Shown: piece by piece, positions 1 through 5,474 of the stretch | Layout of the letters: each line of letters opens with the position of its first letter | Numbering within the stretch: the first letter of the stretch is position 1 | NCBI GenBank assembly: GCA_022711695.1 | Contig: JAKLEJ010000264.1 | Coordinates: 1 to 5,474 of the forward strand | Direction: 5' to 3' | DNA from: Verrucomicrobiota bacterium | GTDB lineage: Bacteria > Verrucomicrobiota > Verrucomicrobiia > Limisphaerales > JACRJZ01 | Length of the DNA stretch: 5,474 nt | Program-made: the position numbers and the translations under genes | The notes under the pieces: generated by a model | What the model was told of the DNA's origin: nothing | Database searches by the model: none | What the model saw: the letters and a program-made list of their open reading frames with translations, nothing else

Positions 1-2
1 CC

Positions 3-263
3 CCCTTGTTCTTTGTCTTCTGCGCGGTGATTGCGCTGGCGAATTGCCTCGTCAGACTCGCGCTGGGAAAGCTGTTCCGGTTCAACCTCGAGGAGGTGCT
101 CCTGTCGGTCAACGCCACCCTGGGCGGGGCGCCCAGCGCCGCCGCCATGGCCATCTCGACCGGCTGGCATCGGCTCGTTCTGCCGGGCATCCTGGTGGGC
201 ATCTGGGGCTACGTCATCGGCACCCCGGTGGGCGTTTTTGTCATCGAGTGGCTCAAACGTTAG
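3..263 (+). CDS. DUF819 (YjcL-like) family integral membrane protein, C-terminal fragment
   Basis: This is the 3' end of a gene that begins before the window; the frame is open from the first complete codon (base 3) and ends with TAG at 261-263. The 86 visible residues contain a hydrophobic helix near the start (FFVFCAVIALANCLVRLAL), a conserved-looking loop NATLGGAPSAAAMAI followed by GW, and a second long hydrophobic segment (LVLPGILVGIWGYVIG onward) that ends in a short basic tail, WLKR. The NATLGG-P-(S/T)AAAMA motif and the closing P-x-L-V-G-x-W-G-Y-x-I-G helix match what I know of the C-terminus of the DUF819/YjcL family of multi-pass inner-membrane proteins. Their substrate is not established to my knowledge, although transporter-like topology is commonly supposed. 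A TTG at position 6 is not a credible start because it would truncate the first membrane helix. The family call rests on motif recognition from the C-terminal part only. Confidence 0.75.
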   Translation, partial: PLFFVFCAVIALANCLVRLALGKLFRFNLEEVLLSVNATLGGAPSAAAMAISTGWHRLVLPGILVGIWGYVIGTPVGVFVIEWLKR

Positions 264-290
264 CTCGATCGAGAAAAGTGCTTTTCCTCG
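264..290. repeat. Small inverted repeats right after the DUF819 gene; possible weak terminator
   Basis: A perfect 10-bp palindrome, CTCGATCGAG, lies at 264-273, directly after the stop codon. Its second half can instead form the left arm of a hairpin: CGAGAAAAG (270-278) pairs with CTTTT plus CTCG (281-290), with one bulged C at 286. No T-run follows, so an intrinsic terminator is not convincing. The position at the end of a gene is the main argument for a 3'-end role. Confidence 0.3.
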
Positions 291-355
291 GGGACCGCTC
301 TGCCTACAGTCTCCACCCATTAACTGAAGATTCTTAACTAGAGAGACCGAATCGT

Positions 356-2422
356 ATGGGCGCAGACACCTCCTCCGCCGTCAAACCGCTGGAAGCCCCG
401 GCGCTGACTCCGCTTTCCCTCACCTCGAAGCTGGCGGGCACGCCAGGCAGCCCTCCCAAGCATTCCATCGCAGTCAAGAACGCTGCCGGGCGCGAGGTGG
501 CGCTGGCGGACCCGCGCGCCACGCGCGCCCTGGTGGCCCTGATGAACGTGCACGCGGTCAACGGCGGGGCGGCCTGCCATTGGGGCGGCCCGGCGGCGTT
601 TGCCGAGATCAACGCCGCCATCCACGGCCTCATGTTCGCCGTGCAGGGACGCCCCTGGCACGAAGCGTTCAACTACGTCAACGATGCCGGCCATGCCGAG
701 AACGGCGTCTATGCCCTGCGCGCTCTTTACGGCTTTGACGGCATGACGTTCGAGACCCTCAAAGGTTTCCGCAGTGTTGACAGCAAGTTCACGGGGCACG
801 GCGAATCTCATCTCAACCCCCAGGGAGTCCTCCTGAGCAACGGACCGCTGGGCTCGTCCCTCCCCCAGGCCGAGGGCCTGGCCATTGCAGACAAGACAGC
901 AGGCCGTGATCGGGTGACCGTGTGCGTGGTTTCGGATGGCGCTTCCATGGAAGGCGAAGCCAAGGAGGCGTTCGCGGCCATCCCGGGCCTGGCCGCCAAG
1001 GGCCGCGTCAATCCCTTCGTGCTGGTCATCTCCGATAACGACACCAAGCTCTCCGGCCGCATCACCAAGGACGCTTTCAGCATGGCGCCCACCTTTGCCG
1101 CCATGGGCGCGTTGGGTTGGCACGTGATCAACCTTCCCAACGGCCACGACCTCCAGGCCGTCTATCTCGCGGTCGAGAAAGCTATCGCCGAAGCCCGCGC
1201 CAACCCGGCCAAGCCCGTCTGCATCCTCGCCAAGACCATCAAGGGCTACGGCATCAAGGCCACCATGGAGAACTCCGCCGGCGGCCATGGATTTCCCCTC
1301 TCCAGCGGCGAGAAGATCGTGGACTGGATCGACGAGATTTACGGCGGCCAGCCCCCGACCGAGTTTCTCGCGTGGGCGCAGGCCCTGCGCGCCGAATGGG
1401 AGCAGAAAGAGGCTGCCAGGAAGGCCAAGGCGGCCGCCGCTTCCCCCGCGGCTCCGGCCGTCAAGAAGGACAAGGTTCAGAGCGGTCTCGCCAAGGCGGC
1501 GGTGCGCGCCGCCCAGGAAGGTCTGCCGGTGTTCTCGATTTCCTCCGATGTGCAGGGCTCGACCGGCATCAGCCTCTTCCAGAAGAGCTTCCCGGACCGC
1601 TGGATTGAAGTGGGCATCGCCGAGGCCAACATGGTCAGCGTGGGCGCCGGCTTCGCCAAGGCTGGATTCATTCCCATCGTGGACACGTTTGGCCAGTTCG
1701 GGGTGACCAAGGGCAATCTGCCTCTCACCATGGCGGCGCTCTCCCAGGCCCCGGTCATTGCCATGTTCTCGCACATCGGCCTCCAGGACGCCGCCGACGG
1801 CGCCTCGCACCAGGCGACCACCTACTTCGCCGCCACCAGCGCCATCCCCCACACCGTGGTCATTGCCCCGTCGTGTTCGGACGAAGCCGAAGCCCTCATG
1901 TACGAGGCCATCAAGCGCTTTGCCGACGATCGCAAGGCCGGACGCGACGGCGAAACCTATCTCTTCTTCGTCGGCCGCGAGAACTACCCGGTGACTTGGG
2001 TGGAAAACGCCTCCTATCCATGGGGGCGGGCGCAGATGTTGCGGCAGGGTGGCGATGTCACCTTGATCGGGTGTGGGGTGCTTGTGAACAAGGTGATCGA
2101 GGCGGGCCGAAAGCTCGCCGAGAAAGGCATCCAGGCCACGGTCATCAATAATCCGTTCGTCAATCGTGTCGATGTCGAGACCATCGGCGCGGCCGTGAGC
2201 GCCTGCCGCGGGCGGGTCGTGACCATCGAGGATCACCAGGTCGTTGGCGGCATGGGGTCCATGGTTTCGCACGCCCTGAGCCGCGCGGGGATTGCTCATC
2301 GCATGAAGTCGCTGGGCATTCCCGGCGAGTTCGGCCAATCCGCCTACGTGGCTGAGCACCTCTACCAACGCCACGGCCTCACCGCCGACAAGGTGGCTGA
2401 AGCCGCCCAGGCCCTGATGTAA
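356..2422 (+). CDS. tkt: Transketolase-like thiamine-diphosphate enzyme (divergent, full length)
   Basis: Transketolases move two-carbon ketol units between sugar phosphates in the cytoplasm, in the non-oxidative pentose phosphate pathway, using thiamine diphosphate (ThDP) and a divalent metal. The 688 residues show all three domains. The ThDP-binding domain (about 50-335) has CHWGGP (74-79, His75), NDAGH (His113), TGHGE (His148), GPLGSSL (163-169), the metal/ThDP motif SDG (193-195) with Asn228 in ISDND, and KTIKGYG with GGHG (His311). The pyrimidine domain (about 376-545) has GIAEAN with the likely catalytic Glu423, and DGASHQ with His485. The C-terminal domain ends in EDHQVVGGMGS (625-635). 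An Ala/Lys/Pro-rich linker (about 350-373) joins the halves, and about 45 extra residues precede the core. The start is the ATG at 356, with purine-rich GAGAGA at 341-346 as a weak ribosome-binding site; no upstream in-frame alternative is evident. Odd point: the usual GDG is SDG. The closely related fold of 1-deoxyxylulose-5-phosphate synthase is the main alternative; the His set and the HQA context favour transketolase. Confidence 0.85.
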   Translation: MGADTSSAVKPLEAPALTPLSLTSKLAGTPGSPPKHSIAVKNAAGREVALADPRATRALVALMNVHAVNGGAACHWGGPAAFAEINAAIHGLMFAVQGRPWHEAFNYVNDAGHAENGVYALRALYGFDGMTFETLKGFRSVDSKFTGHGESHLNPQGVLLSNGPLGSSLPQAEGLAIADKTAGRDRVTVCVVSDGASMEGEAKEAFAAIPGLAAKGRVNPFVLVISDNDTKLSGRITKDAFSMAPTFAAMGALGWHVINLPNGHDLQAVYLAVEKAIAEARANPAKPVCILAKTIKGYGIKATMENSAGGHGFPLSSGEKIVDWIDEIYGGQPPTEFLAWAQALRAEWEQKEAARKAKAAAASPAAPAVKKDKVQSGLAKAAVRAAQEGLPVFSISSDVQGSTGISLFQKSFPDRWIEVGIAEANMVSVGAGFAKAGFIPIVDTFGQFGVTKGNLPLTMAALSQAPVIAMFSHIGLQDAADGASHQATTYFAATSAIPHTVVIAPSCSDEAEALMYEAIKRFADDRKAGRDGETYLFFVGRENYPVTWVENASYPWGRAQMLRQGGDVTLIGCGVLVNKVIEAGRKLAEKGIQATVINNPFVNRVDVETIGAAVSACRGRVVTIEDHQVVGGMGSMVSHALSRAGIAHRMKSLGIPGEFGQSAYVAEHLYQRHGLTADKVAEAAQALM

Positions 2423-2491
2423 GGCGCTGCCCAGGCGTCGCTGGCGGCGGGTGGGTTTGGCCGAGCCTTGAGCGCGACCTGCCCCGCGCGA

Positions 2492-2568
2492 TCTGCCCCC
2501 GTATCGAATCATGCCCAACATCGCCTGTCGCAACTGCGACAGGGAATGTTGAGCCGGAGCGGGGCAGA
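2492..2568. repeat. Nested stem-loop downstream of the transketolase gene
   Basis: The inner hairpin is CCTGTCGC (2524-2531), loop AACT, and GCGACAGG (2536-2543), a perfect 8-bp stem. After a 2x2 mismatch it continues with CAACAT (2516-2521) pairing ATGTTG (2546-2551). An outer perfect 8-bp stem, TCTGCCCC (2492-2499) with GGGGCAGA (2561-2568), encloses it. No T-run follows, so it is not a classical intrinsic terminator. It lies between the tkt stop and the proposed clpB promoter, so a role as a 3'-end or processing structure of the tkt transcript is the simplest reading. The pairing is seen directly; the function is inferred. Confidence 0.5.
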
Positions 2569-2623
2569 CTTGGCTGTTTGCGCGCGGCAGTGAGGATGCG
2601 AAGGGAGGACGGCCACCTGGGGA

Positions 2624-2651
2624 TTGAGCGTGCGGCGGTTTCTGCTATGTT
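2624..2651 (+). promoter_or_regulatory. Candidate housekeeping-sigma promoter of clpB, extended -10 type
   Basis: TTGAGC (2624-2629) is separated by 16 bp from TATGTT (2646-2651). The -10 is preceded by TGC (2643-2645), giving an extended -10 element. Transcription would start near 2658, leaving a leader of roughly 27 nt before the clpB ATG. The match to the sigma-70-type consensus is fair (4 of 6 at each box). No CIRCE element (TTAGCACTC with inverted copy) and no HAIR element is visible upstream of clpB. Confidence 0.4.
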
Positions 2652-2670
2652 AGGCTCTTGAAGGGAACGG

Positions 2671-2676
2671 AAAGGA
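2671..2676 (+). promoter_or_regulatory. Ribosome-binding site deciding the clpB start
   Basis: AAAGGA ends 8 bases before the ATG at 2685. It places the start there rather than at the in-frame TTG at 2658, which has no comparable purine-rich site upstream and would add nine residues absent from typical ClpB N-termini. Confidence 0.6.
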
Positions 2677-2684
2677 AAGAGACC

Positions 2685-5306
2685 ATGGACTTGAGCAAAT
2701 TCACCGAGAAATCCCAAGCCGCCCTGGTGGAGGCGCAGAACCTCGCCACGCGGCAGCAGAACCAGGCGGTGGACGTGGAACACCTGGCGCTGGCGCTCCT
2801 CGATCAGGAGGACGGCCTTGTTTCCAGGCTTTTCGAGAAGGCGGGCACCCCGCCGGACCTGCTGAAGGCGCGCCTGGAGGAGGAGATCGCCCGTCTGCCG
2901 CGGGTCAGCGGCGACACCCCCACCGGCACGGGCGCGTATGTCACCCAGCGGCTCAACAGGCTGCTGGTCAAGGCCGGCGACGAGGCGCGCAAGCTCAAGG
3001 ACGAATACGTGAGCGTGGAGCACCTGGCGCTGAGCCTGTTCGATGAGCCCTCGACCGCGCCCGTGAGCAAAATCTTCAAGGCGGTCGGGGTGCGACGGGA
3101 GGACTACCTGAAGGCGTTGACCGGGGTGCGGGGCCACCAGCGCGTGACCAGCGCGAATCCAGAGGCGACCTACGAAGCGCTGGAGAAGTACGGACGGGAC
3201 CTGACCCGGCTCGCCCAGCAGAACAAGCTGGACCCCGTGATCGGGCGCGACGGCGAAATCCGGCGGTGCGTTCAGGTGCTGTCGCGGCGAACCAAGAACA
3301 ATCCGGTTCTGATCGGCGAGCCTGGCGTGGGCAAGACGGCCATTGTGGAGGGATTGGCCCGGCGGATCGTGGCGGGCGACATCCCCGACAGCTTGAAGGA
3401 AAAGAAAATCGTGGCGCTGGATATGGGGGCGCTGGTGGCGGGGGCCAAGTTCCGCGGCGAGTTCGAAGAGCGGCTCAAGGCCGTGCTGCAGGAGGTCGCC
3501 AAGGCCCAGGGAGGCATCGTCCTGTTCATCGACGAGATCCACACGGTCGTCGGAGCGGGCAAGGCCGAAGGAGCCATGGACGCCGGCAACATGCTCAAGC
3601 CGATGCTGGCCCGGGGCGAACTGCACTGCATCGGGGCGACCACGCTGGACGAATACCGCAAGCACATCGAAAAAGACGCCGCCCTGGAGCGGCGCTTTCA
3701 GCCGGTGCTGGTCAAGGAGCCCGGCGTCGAGGACACCATCTCGATCCTGCGCGGGCTGCGCGAGCGCTACGAGCTGCATCATGGCGTGCGCATCCAGGAC
3801 GGCGCGCTGGTCGCCGCGGCGGAGCTGTCGCATCGCTACATCTCCGACCGCTTCTTGCCGGACAAGGCCATCGACCTCGTGGACGAGGCCGCGGCCAAGC
3901 TGCGCACGGAGATGGAGAGCATGCCCGAGGAGTTGGAGGCCCTCGAGCGCCGGCTTCTGCAGATGGAGATCGAGCGCGAGGCCCTGCGCAAGGAAAAGGA
4001 CGACGCTTCCAGGGAGCGGCTGGCCTTGCTGGAAAAACAGATCGCCAATCTCAAGCACGAGCGCGACGCGCTGAAGGCCCGGTGGGAAAACGAAAAGAGT
4101 TCCATCGGCGACCTTCAGAAGCTGCGCGAGGCCCTCGAGGTGGCCCGCCATGAAATGGAGCAGGCGCAGCGCCGCGGCGATCTCGGGCGCGTGGCCGAGT
4201 ACAAGTACGGCAAGCTGCCCGGACTGGAGAAGCAACTCAGGGACCTCGAGACGAAATCCACGGGCGGCGCCAAAGGCGCCTCGCGGCTGTTGCAGGAGGA
4301 GGTCACCGCCGACGAGGTCGCCGAGGTGGTCTCCCGCTGGACCGGCGTCCCCGTGGCCCGGCTGCTCGAGGGGGAAAAGGAAAAGCTGCTGCGGCTGGAC
4401 CAGATCCTGCACCAGCGCGTCATCGGTCAGGATGAGGCGGTCCAGGCGGTCGCCGACGCCGTCATCCGGGCCCGGTCCGGGTTGAAGGATCCGAAACGCC
4501 CCATCGGCTCGTTCATCTTCCTGGGGCCGACCGGGGTGGGCAAAACCGAGCTGGCGCGGGCATTGGCGGAAAGCCTCTTTGACAGCGAGGAGAACATCGT
4601 CCGGGTGGACATGAGCGAGTACATGGAGAAACACGCGGTGGCGCGGCTGATCGGCGCGCCGCCGGGCTACGTGGGTTACGAGGAAGGCGGGCAGCTCACC
4701 GAAGCGGTGCGGCGCCGGCCCTACTCGGTGGCGCTCTTCGACGAGATCGAGAAGGCGCACCACGATGTCTTCAATGTGTTCCTCCAGATTCTGGACGACG
4801 GCCGCCTGACCGACAACCAGGGCCGGACGGTCGATTTCCGCAACACCATCATCATCATGACGTCGAACATCGGCAGCCCGCTGCTGATCGAGAACGCCGG
4901 CCAGAGCGGAGAAATCGCCGAGCCCATCCGCCGCCAGGTCATGACCGAGCTGCGCGCCCACTTCCGGCCCGAGTTCCTCAACCGGGTCGATGACATCGTG
5001 CTCTTCAAGCCGCTGACGCTGGCCGACATCAAGAAGATCGTCGAGCTTCAGCTCGGGCTCCTGCGGGAGCGGTTGGCCGCGCGACAGATCGCGTTGGAGC
5101 TGAGCGATGCGGCCAAAGAGCACATCGCCCGCGAGGGCTACGATCCGGTGTACGGCGCCCGGCCGCTCAAACGCTTCCTGCAGCGCCAGATCGAGACGCC
5201 GCTCTCGCGCCGGTTGATCGCCGGCGAGATTGCCGACCACAGCCGCGTGACCGTGGACTTGAAGAAGGGCGAGCTGGTCTTCGAGTCCAAAGCGGCGAAG
5301 AAATAG
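2685..5306 (+). CDS. clpB: ATP-dependent chaperone ClpB (protein disaggregase)
   Basis: ClpB is a cytoplasmic hexameric AAA+ machine that, with DnaK/DnaJ/GrpE, pulls polypeptides out of aggregates after heat stress. From the ATG at 2685 the protein has 873 residues, close to the usual 850-880. The Clp N-domain (about 1-150) holds two repeats, with VEHLALALLD (31-40) and VEHLALSLFD (111-120). The first AAA+ module has Walker A GEPGVGKT (211-218), pore loop KFRG (255-258), Walker B FIDEIH (281-286) and the arginine-finger pair at 336-337. A charged coiled-coil middle domain spans about 405-530, which separates ClpB from ClpA and ClpC-type proteins with no or short middle domains. The second module has Walker A GPTGVGKT (614-621), pore loop GYVG (661-664), Walker B LFDEIE (684-689), sensor-1 Asn728, Arg767 in FLNR, and sensor-2 GARPLKR (824-830). 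No ClpP-binding IGF/IGL loop was noticed, as expected for ClpB. All catalytic residues are present, so it should be active. The start MDLSKFTEKSQ matches the family's N-terminus. Confidence 0.97.
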   Translation: MDLSKFTEKSQAALVEAQNLATRQQNQAVDVEHLALALLDQEDGLVSRLFEKAGTPPDLLKARLEEEIARLPRVSGDTPTGTGAYVTQRLNRLLVKAGDEARKLKDEYVSVEHLALSLFDEPSTAPVSKIFKAVGVRREDYLKALTGVRGHQRVTSANPEATYEALEKYGRDLTRLAQQNKLDPVIGRDGEIRRCVQVLSRRTKNNPVLIGEPGVGKTAIVEGLARRIVAGDIPDSLKEKKIVALDMGALVAGAKFRGEFEERLKAVLQEVAKAQGGIVLFIDEIHTVVGAGKAEGAMDAGNMLKPMLARGELHCIGATTLDEYRKHIEKDAALERRFQPVLVKEPGVEDTISILRGLRERYELHHGVRIQDGALVAAAELSHRYISDRFLPDKAIDLVDEAAAKLRTEMESMPEELEALERRLLQMEIEREALRKEKDDASRERLALLEKQIANLKHERDALKARWENEKSSIGDLQKLREALEVARHEMEQAQRRGDLGRVAEYKYGKLPGLEKQLRDLETKSTGGAKGASRLLQEEVTADEVAEVVSRWTGVPVARLLEGEKEKLLRLDQILHQRVIGQDEAVQAVADAVIRARSGLKDPKRPIGSFIFLGPTGVGKTELARALAESLFDSEENIVRVDMSEYMEKHAVARLIGAPPGYVGYEEGGQLTEAVRRRPYSVALFDEIEKAHHDVFNVFLQILDDGRLTDNQGRTVDFRNTIIIMTSNIGSPLLIENAGQSGEIAEPIRRQVMTELRAHFRPEFLNRVDDIVLFKPLTLADIKKIVELQLGLLRERLAARQIALELSDAAKEHIAREGYDPVYGARPLKRFLQRQIETPLSRRLIAGEIADHSRVTVDLKKGELVFESKAAKK

Positions 5307-5308
5307 CC

Positions 5309-5343
5309 GGGGCCACCGCTCCAGCCCGGCTGGCGCCCCTTTT
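5309..5343 (+). terminator. Candidate intrinsic terminator of clpB
   Basis: Just after the clpB stop, GGGGC (5309-5313) can pair with GCCCC (5335-5339), enclosing CCAGC (5321-5325) with GCTGG (5329-5333). The short run TTTT (5340-5343) follows. A competing stem pairs AGCCGGG (5305-5311) with CCCGGCT (5325-5331). The GC-rich stem followed by four T's fits a weak Rho-independent terminator, but the internal loop is asymmetric and the T-run is short. Confidence 0.4.
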
Positions 5344-5344
5344 C

Positions 5345-5392
5345 GAATTTAGCGTTTGGAGATGACGGTCGTCATCTCCAAACGCTAAATTC
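5345..5392. repeat. Perfect 23-bp inverted repeat (48-bp palindrome) between convergent genes
   Basis: Bases 5345-5367 are an exact reverse complement of 5370-5392, separated only by GT, so RNA from either strand would form a hairpin of about 22 bp with a four-base loop. The arm starts GAATTTAGCG and ends GATGACG. It has 10 G/C of 23, clearly more AT-rich than the surrounding coding DNA. It sits 38 bases past the clpB stop, and its right end overlaps the stop codon of the convergent minus-strand gene. A bidirectional transcript-end hairpin is the likeliest role; a copy of a dispersed palindromic repeat is the alternative. Neither strand carries a T-run after it. Confidence 0.8.
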
Positions 5393-5474
5393 ACTGGCCG
5401 GGCTCGGCCCACTTGCCGTGTTCCTTGATGAGGTCCACGAGGCGGTCCACGGCCTCGGCCTCCGGAAGGTTGAA
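5391..5474 (-). CDS. Unidentified minus-strand gene, C-terminal 27 residues only
   Basis: Reading the minus strand from the window edge, an open frame of 27 codons ends in TGA (complement of 5391-5393). The residues run FNLPEAEAVDRLVDLIKEHG and then KWAEPGQ. Codon choice is strongly G/C at third positions, like the two complete genes, which supports real coding. The piece looks like a soluble amphipathic helix with a short polar tail. It is too short to assign a family and I do not recognise it. It converges on clpB, and its stop codon forms the last bases of the palindrome at 5345-5392, so that hairpin would begin at its stop codon in its mRNA. Confidence 0.6.
   Translation of the reverse strand, partial: FNLPEAEAVDRLVDLIKEHGKWAEPGQ

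Noticed and set aside
282..310. Possible tkt promoter TTTTCC, 17-bp gap, TACAGT
   Set aside because: The -35 match is poor and overlaps the inverted repeat at 270-290; other equally weak pairs exist in the same gap, so no single promoter can be supported.
338..2533. Minus-strand open frame of 731 codons opposite the transketolase gene
   Set aside because: It is a shadow frame caused by the same codon bias; its translation is Gly/His/Arg-rich without domain signatures, and the plus strand is clearly coding.
2596..2661. Possible 21-codon plus-strand small ORF in the tkt-clpB spacer
   Set aside because: It lacks a convincing ribosome-binding site, overlaps the proposed clpB promoter, and is no longer than expected by chance.
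2658..2684. TTG at 2658 as an earlier clpB start adding nine residues
   Set aside because: The good ribosome-binding site at 2671-2676 and the family-typical MDLSKFTEK start both point to the ATG at 2685; the TTG also falls at the predicted transcription start.
3450..3461. Phe256 in the first ClpB pore loop (KFRG rather than KYRG)
   Set aside because: Phe or Tyr at this aromatic position is normal among ClpB proteins, so it is not a meaningful deviation.
2379..5240. Very long minus-strand open frame (953 codons) opposite clpB
   Set aside because: It lies almost wholly antisense to an unmistakable clpB and arises from strong G/C third-position bias, which removes stop codons from the opposite strand. 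Its translation has low-complexity, His/Leu/Gln/Arg-rich composition and no recognisable domain.

Overview
The window is GC-rich, roughly two thirds G+C by eye. It reads as ordinary chromosomal DNA from a high-GC, probably Gram-negative bacterium. The gene mix (a DUF819-type membrane protein, a divergent transketolase and ClpB) would fit Verrucomicrobiota (Opitutae-like) or a deltaproteobacterial-type lineage. That placement is a weak inference, because no rRNA or lineage-specific marker is present.

Layout from left to right: (1) the C-terminal end of a DUF819-family integral membrane protein (+, ends at 263); (2) a 92-bp gap with small inverted repeats; (3) a complete 688-aa transketolase-like thiamine-diphosphate enzyme (+, 356-2422); (4) a 262-bp intergenic region with a nested stem-loop just downstream of the transketolase gene and a plausible extended -10 promoter for the next gene; (5) a complete 873-aa ClpB disaggregase (+, 2685-5306); (6) a short convergent region with a candidate terminator and a perfect 23-bp inverted repeat (5345-5392); (7) the last 27 codons of an unidentified gene on the minus strand (5391-5474), whose stop codon lies at the edge of that inverted repeat.

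Functionally these are housekeeping genes: the non-oxidative pentose phosphate pathway (transketolase) and protein rescue after heat stress (ClpB). The genes show no obvious shared pathway. The structured spacers suggest that tkt and clpB are separate transcription units. I see no tRNA, rRNA, CRISPR array, insertion sequence or defence system, and no evidence for a new multi-gene system. The items most worth a second look are the 48-bp palindrome at the convergent gene ends, the nested stem-loop after tkt, and the atypical thiamine-diphosphate motif of the transketolase.
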